Source: Tragulus kanchil (taxonomy: Eukaryota; Chordata; Mammalia; Artiodactyla; Tragulidae). From it: a stretch of 64,000 nt of DNA. Positions within the stretch are counted from its first letter, which is position 1; each line of letters begins with the position of its first letter. Positions 10,590 to 22,565 of this stretch are shown piece after piece. Location of the stretch: positions 99,351,608 through 99,415,607 of the forward strand of contig JAIOJX010000025.1 in the NCBI GenBank assembly GCA_022376925.1, read 5' to 3'. The notes under the pieces were generated by a model. That model saw only the letters and a list, made by a program, of their open reading frames with translations. It did no database searches and was not told the DNA's origin. The position numbers and the translations under genes were made by a program.

Positions 10590-12803
10590 CTGATTTTTTT
10601 AAATGACATTGTCAAACTCATAGAATATCATGTGTAATAGGCAGTATTTTCAAGTGTAAAATAATTCATATCAAATCCTTGGTATTCTGTGGTTCACCTG
10701 GCTTTCCAAATATATCAGGGCCTGGGAAGGGAAGTGCTGTAGTGATCCAGGGATCTGCATGTCTGGGGAGTCACCATAGAATCTCTGGTAAATTTTTATC
10801 TTAAAGATACATAATTATACCTAGTAACATTGTGTTTTTACTCATTCAGCTAACCAAAAGCTTCCAGTGCCAAGTACAGGCAGGTTATCTTAAAAGGGTG
10901 TTTGTCGTGACAATTCCTGTTATATGTAAGGCATTAGAAGTATGATTCCAAAGCTAACAGGGACTGTACTATAGAGTAAATCTGTCACTCCTTCATTACT
11001 TTTCAGCTGCATCGTTCAGATGATTTTCTATGTGGTCACTTACTCTTATTATGTGCAGAGCTAAGTTAAAAAACATGAAAAAGAAGTTATGCGTTAGTTG
11101 AGAATAAAAAATATAGCCTGTACATTGTTTGTGGACTAATGCATCCAGTTCCATCTTTGGTCAAATGTCATCTTTTTTACAAGTACTCAAACACTAATGG
11201 TCTGGGACAAAGATGTCTACAGCCTGTCTTTCTCAGAAGACACAATGGCTATTATTCTGTCACAGGAACATATCCTTAAATAGTTATATATACTCTCAGG
11301 AGCAAGCTTGGCAGTATGACAGTGTTTTAAATCACCATGTGGTTTCAGGTGTTGACTAAACCTCATGCTTATATTTATAAAAGATGTCTTATTTCCAAGA
11401 ACCCGCTGCTGACTGAATTTGCTTTTAAAAGCAGTTAAATCATTTTCTACTATTTGAATCCAAAGCATAACTAGAAATGGTTTCAACCTCTTTAGAGCTC
11501 CCAGGGTCATTTTCTTAAGCAAAAAGAAACTCTTTAATTAGCTGATCTATTGTTAATTTAGAACTCTGTTGTTGTTCAGTTGCTAAGTTGTGTCCAACGC
11601 TTCCACGCAATGGATTGTAAGCCCTCCAGGCTCCTCTGCCCATGGAATTTCCCAGGCAAGAATACTAGAGTGGGTTGCCATTTCTTTCTGCAGGATCTGA
11701 TTTTTAAATGACATTGTCAAACTCATAGAATATCATGTGTAATAGGCAGTATTTTCAAGTGTAAAATAATTCATATCAAATCCTTGGTATTCTGTGGTTC
11801 ACCTGGCTTTCCAAATATATCAGGGCCTGGGAAGGGAAGTGCTGTAGTGATCCAGGGATCTGCATGTCTGGGGAGTCACCATAGAATCTCTGGTAAATTT
11901 TTATCTTAAAGATACATAATTATACCTAGTAACATTGTGTTTTTACTCATTCAGCTAACCAAAAGCTTCCAGTGCCAAGTACAGGCAGGTTATCTTAAAA
12001 GGGTGTTTGTCGTGACAATTCCTGTTATATGTAAGGCATTAGAAGTATGTTTCCCAAAAGCTAACAGGGACTGTACTATAGAGTAAATCTGTCACTCCTT
12101 CATTACTTTTCAGCTGCATCGTTCAGATGATTTTCTATGTGGTCACTTACTCTTATTATGTGCAGAGCTAAGTTAAAAAACATGAAAAAGAAGTTATGCG
12201 TTAGTTGAGAATAAAAAATATAGCCTGTACATTGTTTGTGGACTAATGCATCCAGTTCCATCTTTGGTCAAATGTCATCTTTTTTACAAGTACTCAAACA
12301 CTAATGGTCTGGGACAAAGATGTCTACAGCCTGTCTTTCTCAGAAGACACAATGGCTATTATTCTGTCACAGGAACATATCCTTAAATAGTTATATATAC
12401 TCTCAGGAGCAAGCTTGGCAGTATGACAGTGTTTTAAATCACCATGTGGTTTCAGGTGTTGACTAAACCTCATGCTTATATTTATAAAAGATGTCTTATT
12501 TCCAAGAACCCGCTGCTGACTGAATTTGCTTTTAAAAGCAGTTAAATCATTTTCTACTATTTGAATCCAAAGCATAACTAGAAATGGTTTCAACCTCTTT
12601 AGAGCTCCCAGGGTCATTTTCTTAAGCAAAAAGAAACTCTTTAATTAGCTGATCTATTGTTAATTTAGAACTCTGTTGTTGTTCAGTTGCTAAGTTGTGT
12701 CCAACGCTTTTCCACGCAATGGATTGTAAGCCCTCCAGGCTCCTCTGCCCATGGAATTTCCCAGGCAAGAATACTAGAGTGGGTTGCCATTTCTTTCTGC
12801 AGG
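10590..12803 (+). repeat. Direct duplication 4, period about 1107 bp
   Basis: Unit 1 is 10590-11694 and unit 2 is 11697-12803. Unit 1 ends inside a Bov-tA SINE that is complete in unit 2. Indels occur at 10940 versus 12048 and at 11600 versus 12706. Its first 67 bp overlap duplication 3. Confidence 0.96.
11569..11694 (-). mobile_element. Bov-tA SINE, truncated by the duplication join
   Basis: This is the 3' part of the element that is complete at 12675-12884. It breaks at CTTTCTGCAGG where duplication 4 switches units. Confidence 0.85.
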
Positions 12804-12884
12804 GGATCTTCCCAACCCTGGAATCAAACCTGTGTCTCGTGCTTGTCCAGCAGATTCTTTACCACTGAGCCACCTGGGAAGCCC
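12675..12884 (-). mobile_element. Bov-tA SINE
   Basis: The tRNA-derived head (complement of CACCTGGGAAGCCC at the right end) and BovA body (GGCAAGAATACTAGAGTGGG, TTGTTCAGTTGCTAAG) give a full-length ruminant SINE. An assembly copy is at 13801-14010. Confidence 0.93.
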
Positions 12885-13800
12885 AAAAGAACTTTGTAAA
12901 TATGAATTCTTATGGAATTTTGATAGAGAAAATTCTACCTAAAATAAGTTATATTTGTGAAGGAAATTTCTCCTCCAATATCTTTCAGTACTTTCTTTTT
13001 AAAAACGTATTATTTTGTCATTTTATTTACTATGCTCACTTCCAAAAGAAAAGGTTTATTTAGGAATAAATCTTTGGTTTTCTTTACCCTCTCACCATAC
13101 TTGGAAGTATAATGAAGTGCTGAATGCTGAAGAACTCTTGGATTTAACTGTATTTTTTTGGAATATTTTTGGATTTTCATGATCTCTTTATAACAGTGGC
13201 TCCTTCTCTCATTAATTATGCCTCAAGATATGTAAGATTTTTTTTATCAAAGTCAGTATAGTTGTAATCATACTTGTAGTCTGTTCGAACTGGAGAGAGT
13301 ATGTCAGTTACCTAATTATATTGTGTGGTTTGCATTCATCTTCCAGCCTCTCAAAACCTTCTTAAATTTATTTGAATCTCATGGAAACATTTTAAGGATT
13401 CTGATGGCTCTTTAGTTAATAGGCAAGGCCCACTGAGCCCAGAACAACAGTTTAGCTTAACCAAGCCATAGTCAATCTAATTTGGATTTATTTATTTTGA
13501 AAACGAAGTTAAATATTTTTGCAGTTCCAGTGGCAGTTGGAATTGGCTACATTATTGTTTTAAATCACCATGTGGTTTCAGGTGTTGACTAAACCTCATG
13601 CTTATATTTATAAAAGATGTCTTATTTCCAAGAACCCGCTGCTGACTGAATTTGCTTTTAAAAGCAGTTAAATCATTTTCTACTATTTGAATCCAAAGCA
13701 TAACTAGAAATGGTTTCAACCTCTTTAGAGCTCCCAGGGTCATTTTCTTAAGCAAAAAGAAACTCTTTAATTAGCTGATCTATTGTTAATTTAGAACTCT

Positions 13801-14010
13801 GTTGTTGTTCAGTTGCTAAGTTGTGTCCAACGCTTTTCCACGCAATGGATTGTAAGCCCTCCAGGCTCCTCTGCCCATGGAATTTCCCAGGCAAGAATAC
13901 TAGAGTGGGTTGCCATTTCTTTCTGCAGGGGATCTTCCCAACCCTGGAATCAAACCTGTGTCTCGTGCTTGTCCAGCAGATTCTTTACCACTGAGCCACC
14001 TGGGAAGCCC
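13801..14010 (-). mobile_element. Bov-tA SINE (assembly copy of 12675-12884)
   Basis: This is identical to 12675-12884 and displaced 1126 bp by duplication 5. Confidence 0.92.
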
Positions 14011-14648
14011 AAAAGAACTTTGTAAATATGAATTCTTATGGAATTTTGATAGAGAAAATTCTACCTAAAATAAGTTATATTTGTGAAGGAAATTTCTCCT
14101 CCAATATCTTTCAGTACTTTCTTTTTAAAAACGTATTATTTTGTCATTTTATTTACTATGCTCACTTCCAAAAGAAAAGGTTTATTTAGGAATAAATCTT
14201 TGGTTTTCTTTACCCTCTCACCATACTTGGAAGTATAATGAAGTGCTGAATGCTGAAGAACTCTTGGATTTAACTGTATTTTTTTGGAATATTTTTGGAT
14301 TTTCATGATCTCTTTATAACAGTGGCTCCTTCTCTCATTAATTATGCCTCAAGATATGTAAGATTTTTTATCAAAGTCAGTATAGTTGTAATCATACTTG
14401 TAGTCTGTTCGAACTGGAGAGAGTATGTCAGTTACCTAATTATATTGTGTGGTTTGCATTCATCTTCCAGCCTCTCAAAACCTTCTTAAATTTATTTGAA
14501 TCTCATGGAAACATTTTAAGGATTCTGATGGCTCTTTAGTTAATAGGCAAGGCCCACTGAGCCCAGAACAACAGTTTAGCTTAACCAAGCCATAGTCAAT
14601 CTAATTTGGATTTATTTATTTTGAAAACGAAGTTAAATATTTTTGCAG

Positions 14649-14746
14649 TTCCAGTGGCAGTTGGAATTGGCTACATTATTGTAGCCATAATGTTCCAGTG
14701 AGGACGTACTGACAAACACTTCCTTTTTGTTTATTTATTTGAAGAG
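14649..14746 (+). other. Candidate poison or alternative exon in the SLIT2 intron
   Basis: The acceptor ATATTTTTGCAG and a strong donor GAAGAG|GTAAGT bound a 98-nt segment. Read in the phase left by the SLIT2 exon at 3480 it encodes VPVAVGIGYIIVAIMFQ and then TGA (14699-14701). Inclusion would end SLIT2 after EGF3 with a hydrophobic tail, or trigger nonsense-mediated decay because a donor follows the stop. A partial assembly copy (acceptor and first 32 bases) ends at 13555. Good splice-site look-alikes are common in long introns, so this is only a candidate. Confidence 0.3.
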
Positions 14747-16806
14747 GTAAGTTTTGCCATTTAAAAAAATTCAGAAGCTATTTATTGAGAAAATCCCACA
14801 TTCAGGATCCTGTGCTCGGAACTGAAAGTGATATGAGAATGTATAAAACATTACCCTTGTCAACCAGGCAAGCTCTTTGGCTTTGATTCTTCATTGCAAG
14901 TTCAGATTGGGTCAGTTATTTCACTAGTACAAAGCCATCATTTCTCATATTCCCAGAAAGTTAACAGCAAAATAGAGCGACTTGACTAGTTTTTCCATAA
15001 AAGAGCACTGTTTCAGAATACAAAGGGTAATCAGACTTTCTGTCAAATGAATAGTATGGAGCAACCCATTTCATATCATCTAGAACCAAACTGAGAACAT
15101 AAGATGGTTTTCTTTTTTGAAACATCTCAATGGCCACATTTGTATCATATTTCCTTGAGTCTTCCTATTTTGAATTAATGATAAACTTTATCTCATTGCC
15201 TGAGGTGGCACTCTGGCAATGTCTGCTTGTGCGTGTGTCCCATTTTGCACACACTTTGCACCAGAGAACATTTATCAGGGGCTAACATATCTTCAAAAAT
15301 TCATGGCCCCTCAATATCAGTTCCCCGTATCTCTATACTGACAGTTGGATTTAATTAAGTTTAGAGAAGTGAGTATTCTCTGGATAGTTTATTGATCATA
15401 CTATGAAGGTTAGTTAACTATCGCTAATTGATAGAACAAATTTCAGGATAGTAAACACAAATAAGAAAGTATCAGATTATTACTAAAAGGAACTTTTAGG
15501 AAGAGTTAGCTCTTTTATAAAAATAAGAAGCTGAAACTCTCTGTTCATAATTTTAATTCTTTACTTAATGATGGAAATAAATTCAGTTATTATTATCACC
15601 ACTGATAAGGATACTGACTATTCAGATTGGAGACTGGGCATCTGCTCAAGTTAATGTGCTCTGGTACCTGGATTATAATATTGAGCAGAGTATGGAACAG
15701 ATAGGACTCTCCTGGTTCAGCGAAAGAAGAGGAAACAGAAGTAGTTTTCTTTCAGGTCCAATCCAATTAACCTGTCCTGTAGTGACTTCCATAGTCCCAT
15801 TAGCTGTGTCCAACTGTGAGTACTGTCCATCTGTCTCCCTGCTACACTGCAAGGTCTATGAGAGGAGAGAAGGTCATATTCTTCATATGAATAAAGAACA
15901 AATGAAAAGAGTACTATTTTTTAAGGAATTGTATGGAATTTTTTTAATTGGATAATGAGAAACATGCGGGTCCATTTATCTTAATCTCTATCAAGCAAGC
16001 CATTTGTGCTCATACTTCCTCTTGATTCCTGAGTTCATCCTCTCTATTTCCTATTGGAATAGTCATCATTTTGGCAGACAAGGTTATCAAGACATCTGAG
16101 TCAACAGGGTAGCCCATCAAGTCCAGCCTGGAAGGGCATACGCGAGGCTGGGATCTCAGAACACAAATCTGCTACCAGTATTCCTACTCTCTTCTTCTTT
16201 AACTTATCCCTTATGCCATCTGGGTCTCCTTCATTAATACTGATAAAAGTATTTTCCCTCAGAAAGCACTCACATAAGTGCTTATCTTTCACATTTCTCA
16301 ACAGCCATTGAGTATCTAATTTGTGGCAGATAATTTGATGACAAATTCAATGGCAATGAAGAGATACAAAAATAAAGCTACCTATCCCTTGCCCTCAAGC
16401 AGTTAACATGAAGAAATTAAATCTGAATTTACTTCGAATATGTTGCTTCTTTTTAATACCTTTCCTTACTGCGCCATAGCAAGTAGAGTACCATTTTTCC
16501 AGGTTTTTCTTGATTGAAGGAAGAGCTCAAAATGTGAATATTTGAAGGATGATGTTTTTGATCCTCCAAAACTCTGTGGCTTGTGGATTCCCTCAGGACT
16601 TCAACCAGGCTTCCTCCTTTGTTATGTGTATTTTAAAATGTCACAACAGATTAAATTTAACACTATAATTCTAGTTCATTTATTCATGTTGTCATCATAA
16701 GTTACCTTTCCATTAATATTAATGATTCTTTCATATCAAAAAAGAAACTAGTTTGGTAGAGTTTATGAATAAGAGCAGCAAGAATAGGCTGCCATATCAG
16801 CAACAG

Positions 16807-17387
16807 TGCGGGGACCTTCCGCAGAAAGGGAAGGCAGCAGGGATTACTCCTGGCAGAACCGGGAGATCTCGGAGAGAGGCAAATCTTGAACTGTCCGCCC
16901 CGCCAGCCCCTTGGCTGAGGCAAGGGACAATCAGACGCGACAGGGGTTCCATCGAAGTAGTTCCGCTTTATTAATGAAGATCCACAGCTTTTATAGGCAA
17001 GTGAAGGGGGTGTTGCACGGGACTTCCTATAGATTACACCAATCAAGCTAAAGACCAAGCAATCATTCACGAGTGCGGCAGCCAGGGGAACCAATCAGAA
17101 ATTTTGACTATCAATTAACAATTTAGATCACGCCCTGCCTCTTCCCGTAGGCGCCATCTTAACTGCAAACATGTGCTTAAGCTTCTTTAAACAATGCGCT
17201 TAAGCTTCCCTTCATTTCCATATCCCTTCCTGTAGGCGCCATCTTAGCTGCAAACTGAAACAATGTGCTTAAGCTTCTTTTCACTCCCACACCCCTCCCT
17301 GTAGGCGCCATCTTAGCTCCAAACTGTAAACATGTGCTTAAGCTTCTTTATGCTTAAAACAGTCCTCTTTCAATTCAGAGCCCCACA
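16807..17387 (-). mobile_element. Endogenous retrovirus solo LTR (class II/ERVK-like)
   Basis: A 581-bp element is flanked by perfect 6-bp target-site duplications CAACAG (16801-16806 and 17388-17393). Its ends are TG...CA with short inverted termini (TGCGGGG / CCCCACA). Read on the - strand it has U3, a TATAAAA box (complement of 16990-16996), then an AATAAA signal (complement of 16967-16972) and a U5-like GC-rich end. A 6-bp duplication is usual for ERV2/beta-like retroviruses. No internal retroviral genes are present, so it is a solo LTR left by recombination. Perfect target-site duplications suggest a fairly recent insertion. Confidence 0.88.
17141..17360 (-). promoter_or_regulatory. Three repeated YY1-like motifs in the LTR U3
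   Basis: GCGCCATCTT occurs at 17151-17160, 17236-17245 and 17305-17314; its complement AAGATGGCGC fits the YY1 consensus. Each lies in an imperfect repeat unit of about 70-85 bp that also carries GTGCTTAAGCTTC. Tandem units in U3 are typical of retroviral enhancers. Binding is inferred from motif only. Confidence 0.6.
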
Positions 17388-18486
17388 CAACAGGATCCTC
17401 CCTACCCACTTCATACATCCATGGTCCCTAGAATGGACCCTGAGATTATTTCTGTTTCAGAGAAAAAACAAACTAATCTGGTTCTATTAGCAAAGATTAG
17501 TGATAGTTAAAACGTACCAACAAGGTCATATACCTATACCTAAAATCGTTTGTTGTGTTTTTATTATGGCCAACCAGAATGTACAAGGCTAACTTTTGAA
17601 AAAAACATAAATGAGGTACTTACTAACTCAAACCCACCCATTTTTATTGCTCTATTAGAGGGAAAACATGAATACTTTAAACAGAGCAGTTTGAGTTGGA
17701 AAATTTCTAAAATTCTAACCTAGGGACAGCCTCTTCTCTGCTCAGCACGCTTTGAGAATTGAATAAGCCTCAGCAAGACATGCTGCTGCCCAGATGTCTT
17801 GGTAGATGGAAAGCAACTAACTATCCATCCTACGACTCTTCAACAATGTGTTCATTCTAAATGGCACCATCTGCCTTGCCAAGAGAAGAAATCTCTTTAG
17901 GGGTAATAGTGAATTCTGCATCTATGTAGTAAAGTTTTCAAATAATAAATAAAATAACAATCGTTCAGCCAGTTTGTAGGGCATGATGCTGTCTATATTC
18001 TAGTCACTAAATGAAACTTAAGGGATCCGTATACCTTATGTCTCTAATTTTTTCCTTATTTTGACTTCTTCACAGTAAAGACTTTGTCATGTATGCTCTT
18101 TTATTTGCTGGGTCTATCTCAAAATACTTCCCCCTCCAATATATTATTATGAAAATTGTTAAAGTAAATTAAACTTGAAGTTTGGTCAAAAAGCTTCACT
18201 CTATAATGCATGTAAATTAATCCTACTATAAGTGGTTAATTTCCTCTTATGCTATTCTTATTAGCTTCAGGAAACATTTAATATTATCTCTCATGGAATA
18301 TATAATATCTTAATTATTCATTGATTTTTCAAAGACTCACTGCAGTTAAGAATTTTCAATAATGCCATAAGTTAAACCCATTTATTTTAAGAAAAAATAT
18401 GTTTTAGAAATGTGCCTTTGTAGAAAATGTAAGTCATTTTTAGTGACAAGGCTCAACTCAGGTGTCATCCACTTACGATGAATTTT

Positions 18487-18821
18487 TTTTTTTTTTTAAG
18501 ATTTTATTTTATTTATTTACTTTGGGCGGGGGTTGGGTTGGGGAGGGAGGGGAGTGGTCGGGCCACTTCTATTGGTCTTTCATTTCTCTATTTTTCATTC
18601 GTCTTCGTTCTTTGGCTCCTGTGGGCCTCCCATCGCGGTGGCGTCTGTCGTTGCAGAGCACCGGCTCTGGGCGCATGCACTCCAGAGCTCCAGCTCGGTG
18701 ATTGGACACATCAGTCCAGTCGCTCCGCGGCACGTGGGATCTTCCCAGGCCAGGGCTGGAACCGGCACCCCTTGCACTGCAAGGCGGTGTCCTTACCCAC
18801 TGGACCACCAGGGGAAGCCCC
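18487..18821 (-). mobile_element. CHR-like SINE, long-tail form
   Basis: In the - strand it has a tRNA-derived head (GGCTTCCCCTGGTGGTCCAGTGG-like, A box within TGGTCCAGTGG), a body with CCACGTGCCGCGGAGCG and GAGCTCTGGAGTGCATGCGC-like palindromes, a pyrimidine-rich segment and an AAATAAATAAA/poly-A tail. Target-site duplications are ACGATGAATTTT (18475) and ACAATGAATTTT (18823). Short reading frames across it are SINE-derived, not genes. The assembly copy is at 19587-19921. Confidence 0.85.
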
Positions 18822-19586
18822 TACAATGAATTTTAATGTCTTTGATATAAATTGATGAAACACTTTGAAGATTATTATTTTATAATTAGCCATAGGAGAG
18901 ATGTTGGTAGTTGTTTTTAATTGTAGCTATCATTCAAAGTTCAGGCCAGTCTCCAGATTTATTGTCAAGTAGATAAAACAGAAATTAAACTCACTTTTCT
19001 CGCCCCCTGTAAGACACAGTAGTTTGTGATACTCTTGCCTTTGTCACCTTTAATATCCAAGGAGGAGGAGAATGCTCATAACTGTTGGAGTAGATTCTCC
19101 TGCAACCCTCACCATTTAGCACCAGCGCCTCTTGGAGAGAAGGCCAGGGACTGATTGCTCCAAGTTAACCGAGACTCACAGTGTTTCACAGAGAGTCATC
19201 TAGGCCTCCAGCGGCAAATGGAAGGCGAAACTATGCTGATACGCTCTGTTCAAACCTTGACTCTTGAGTGCTGAGGTCATGGTCAGGGGCCAGCTCCTCT
19301 CCTGCATTGCTTATTACAGATTCTGTTGGCGCTTAAAGAAGTGGTTAATTTCTTATTCTTATTAGCTTCAGGAAACATTTAATATTATCTCTCATGGAAT
19401 ATATAATATCTTAATTATTCATTGATTTTCAAAGACTCACTGCAGTTAAGAATTTTCAATAATGCCATAAGTTAAACCCATTTATTTTAAGAAAAAATAT
19501 GTTTTAGAAATGTGCCTTTGTAGAAAATGTAAGTCATTTTTAGTGACAAGGCTCAACTCAGGTGTCATCCACTTACGATGAATTTT

Positions 19587-19921
19587 TTTTTTTTTTTAAG
19601 ATTTTATTTTATTTATTTACTTTGGGCGGGGGTTGGGTTGGGGAGGGAGGGGAGTGGTCGGGCCACTTCTATTGGTCTTTCATTTCTCTATTTTTCATTC
19701 GTCTTCGTTCTTTGGCTCCTGTGGGCCTCCCATCGCGGTGGCGTCTGTCGTTGCAGAGCACCGGCTCTGGGCGCATGCACTCCAGAGCTCCAGCTCGGTG
19801 ATTGGACACATCAGTCCAGTCGCTCCGCGGCACGTGGGATCTTCCCAGGCCAGGGCTGGAACCGGCACCCCTTGCACTGCAAGGCGGTGTCCTTACCCAC
19901 TGGACCACCAGGGGAAGCCCC
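19587..19921 (-). mobile_element. CHR-like SINE (assembly copy of 18487-18821)
   Basis: This is identical to the SINE at 18487-18821, including flanks, displaced 1100 bp by duplication 6. It is therefore not an independent insertion. Confidence 0.85.
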
Positions 19922-20454
19922 TACAATGAATTTTAATGTCTTTGATATAAATTGATGAAACACTTTGAAGATTATTATTTTATAATTAGCCATAGGAGAG
20001 ATGTTGGTAGTTGTTTTTAATTGTAGCTATCATTCAAAGTTCAGGCCAGTCTCCAGATTTATTGTCAAGTAGATAAAACAGAAATTAAACTCACTTTTCT
20101 CGCCCCCTGTAAGACACAGTAGTTTGTGATACTCTTGCCTTTGTCACCTTTAATATCCAAGGAGGAGGAGAATGCTCATAACTGTTGGAGTAGATTCTCC
20201 TGCAACCCTCACCATTTAGCACCAGCGCCTCTTGGAGAGAAGGCCAGGGACTGATTGCTCCAAGTTAACCGAGACTCACAGTGTTTCACAGAGAGTCATC
20301 TAGGCCTCCAGCGGCAAATGGAAGGCGAAACTATGCTGATACGCTCTGTTCAAACCTTGACTCTTGAGTGCTGAGGTCATGGTCAGGGGCCAGCTCCTCT
20401 CCTGCATTGCTTATTACAGATTCTGTTGGAAACGCTTAAAGAAGATTTTCATCA

Positions 20455-20582
20455 TGGGAAAGGACAGCCAAATGGAATGAAATAAGACAGAAAAAAGACA
20501 GATGGAAGGAAGGAAGTGTAAAGGAAGGGATGGAAAGAGGGAAAAACATAAAGAGAAAAGGAGTGAGAAAAGAAAAGAAATA
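20455..20582. repeat. Purine-rich (GGAA/GAAA) low-complexity tract
   Basis: The + strand is almost entirely A and G, with GAAGGAAGGAAG units. No gene is seen here. Confidence 0.8.
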
Positions 20583-20650
20583 GTGGCATAAGTTGAAAGT
20601 TTTATTCCCACTGTAAACCTCTAATAATTTGGAATTTGCCACATATATTG

Positions 20651-20882
20651 GGGGCTTCCCTGGTGGCACTAGTGGTGAAAAAAAAAACAAAACAAAACCC
20701 TCTTGCCAGTGCAGGAAACATAAGAGGTGCAAGTTCACTCCCTGGTTTGAGAAGTTCCCCTGAAGGAGGAAATGGCAATCCACTCCAGTATTCTTGCTTG
20801 GAGAATCCCATGGTCAGAGGAACCTTGCGGACTACAGTCCATGGGGTCAGCAAAGTTGCACACGACTGAAGGGACTTAGCAC
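20651..20882 (+). mobile_element. Bov-tA SINE with an A-rich insertion
   Basis: It starts GGGCTTCCCTGGTGGC and ends GACTGAAGGGACTTAGCA. An A-rich stretch (GAAAAAAAAAACAAAAC) interrupts the head. TATATTGG on both sides is the target-site duplication. Confidence 0.9.
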
Positions 20883-20883
20883 C

Positions 20884-21290
20884 TATATTGGTTTGCTACT
20901 GCTGCAATAACAAACTATCACAAACTGGGTGATTTAAACAAGAATTTAAGGTCTAAACAGTTTTGGAAGTTAGAAGTCAAAAAGTTAAGGTGCCAGCAGC
21001 GTTAGTTCCTTTCGAGGGCCACGAGAGCAGGATCTGTTGCAGTCAGCTCTATTCGGCCTGTTGATGGCCATCTTTCCTCTCTGTCTACTGTATGGGCTGC
21101 CCTCTAGGCCAGATTTCTTGTCCTGTAAGAACATCAGCCATACCTGACTAGGGTCCCCACAGACCTCATTTTAACGTGATTACTTCTGTAAAAACCATAT
21201 CTCCAAATAAGATCACGTTCTGAGGTACTGAGGGACTACACCCTCTTGGGGGTAGGGGGGCAGGGACACAATTCAACCCGGGATACCACA
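20884..21290. repeat. Old mammalian interspersed repeat, family not assigned
   Basis: GCTACTGCTGCAATAACAAA, AAGGTGCCAGCAGCGTTAG and CCATATCTCCAAATAAGATC, then GAGGTACTGAGGG, belong to a widespread old mammalian repeat that I recognise but cannot name with confidence. Confidence 0.5.
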
Positions 21291-22204
21291 TCACTATATT
21301 TCCAACTCTGGATTCTTCTCCCCAGAAAACCTGGTCTTTTCAGTGTTCTCTGTGTCACTGAAAGGTACTTCCAGTATTCATGCCAGAAATCTAGAAGTCC
21401 CAGATCACTTCCTTTCTCCTTTGCTTTCACCAAATCCAACACAAATTCCCATCTGTTTTGCTCCCTAAACATCTCTCCAGATCATGTCCATCTCCTCTAC
21501 CACCACCTGAGTGCCAGCCAAGTCACCTCTCATCTCGTGTCTGACTCGACGCATTTCACCCTCCACTAGAGCCAGAATGTTCCTTTCAAGGTACACATGT
21601 CATCTGGCCATCCTCCAACCTAAAACCCCTCAATGGCACCCACTTCTCATTAAGTTGACAAGTGGCCTCTCCTACCCTCTGTGACCCATGCTCTCCCTGC
21701 TAACTCCCAGTGTCTCAGAGCTCACGTTTCTCATGTCCCCTCCTGCACAAAACCTCTGCCAAGACCCTTTAAACCCTCTGCACACTGCCATCCAAGCCCT
21801 GCTTCTTCAGAAAAGAATCCCTCACAGTCCGTCGCCCTTCTAGAGCACTGGAGTACTTATTAGCCTGCACCACTCAGGTTATTTTATAGTTACTTGTGAA
21901 ATTAGTGTATCGGTGTCTTTTTCCTCCTCCTCTCATGTATAAGCTCCCTGAGAACAAGGGTATTATTTTTGTTATTCACCATCATACTAGCATTAACGCA
22001 AGTCCTCTTACACAGGTTGCCCTCAAAATGTATGGTGATTAAAAATCTGGTGATCTGCTACCAGAATCATTTGGGGAAAAAAACCCAGAGGCAGATCTCA
22101 CCATAGATATCAGGGAAGAAGTTTGTGGAATGGTTCTAAAACTATTTCATTAAGTGTGGTAATAAGAAATGCAAACCAAAAAAATGACATAAGACACCAG
22201 AAGT

Positions 22205-22520
22205 ACAAATGAAGATGAAAGGAAGGGCCTCTTGTGTTTAAGAAGGAAAGAACATTAAAATAAGGTCCATGGATCTAAACTGAAGCAGGAAAAAAGGCCA
22301 ACTCTAGGCGCCGTTTCCCATAGAGAGTGTCAAGTGCACTGAGATTTCTGCCTCTTTGCAGTCACAATATTGGTACCTGAGTGGAATTAAGACACATACC
22401 AACACTGTTCTTGCCACTGATGCAGTAATGTTGCTTGGTTCAGCTAAGGCGTGATGTTCTCTCTGCTGACTTGCTACTCATATTATTCATCTCTTTAGAA
22501 GCATTTTGCCTTTAAACACA

Positions 22521-22565
<45 letters not shown>

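Larger units (their letters stand above)
8450..10656 (+). repeat. Direct duplication 3, period 1091 bp
   Basis: Unit 1 is 8450-9540 and unit 2 is 9541-10656. Unit 1 lacks about 30 bp near its 3' end (after 9504) and has several single-base indels after 9000. It includes the candidate microexon and recursive splice site. Confidence 0.96.
12430..14682 (+). repeat. Direct duplication 5, period 1126 bp
   Basis: Unit 1 is 12430-13555 and unit 2 is 13556-14682. A T-run differs in length (13228 versus 14363). With duplication 4 it makes three copies of a 370-bp segment (from 11324, 12430 and 13556). Confidence 0.97.
18231..20443 (+). repeat. Direct duplication 6, period 1100-1109 bp
   Basis: Unit 1 is 18231-19339 and unit 2 is 19340-20443. 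Unit 2 lacks several bases near its start, and unit 1 lacks three (AAC) near its end. The join shares AAAGAAG. A CHR-like SINE is included. Confidence 0.97.

Noticed and set aside
16702..17094. Open frames on both strands inside the solo LTR
   Set aside because: They cover LTR regulatory sequence (TATA box, polyadenylation signal); no retroviral protein is encoded.
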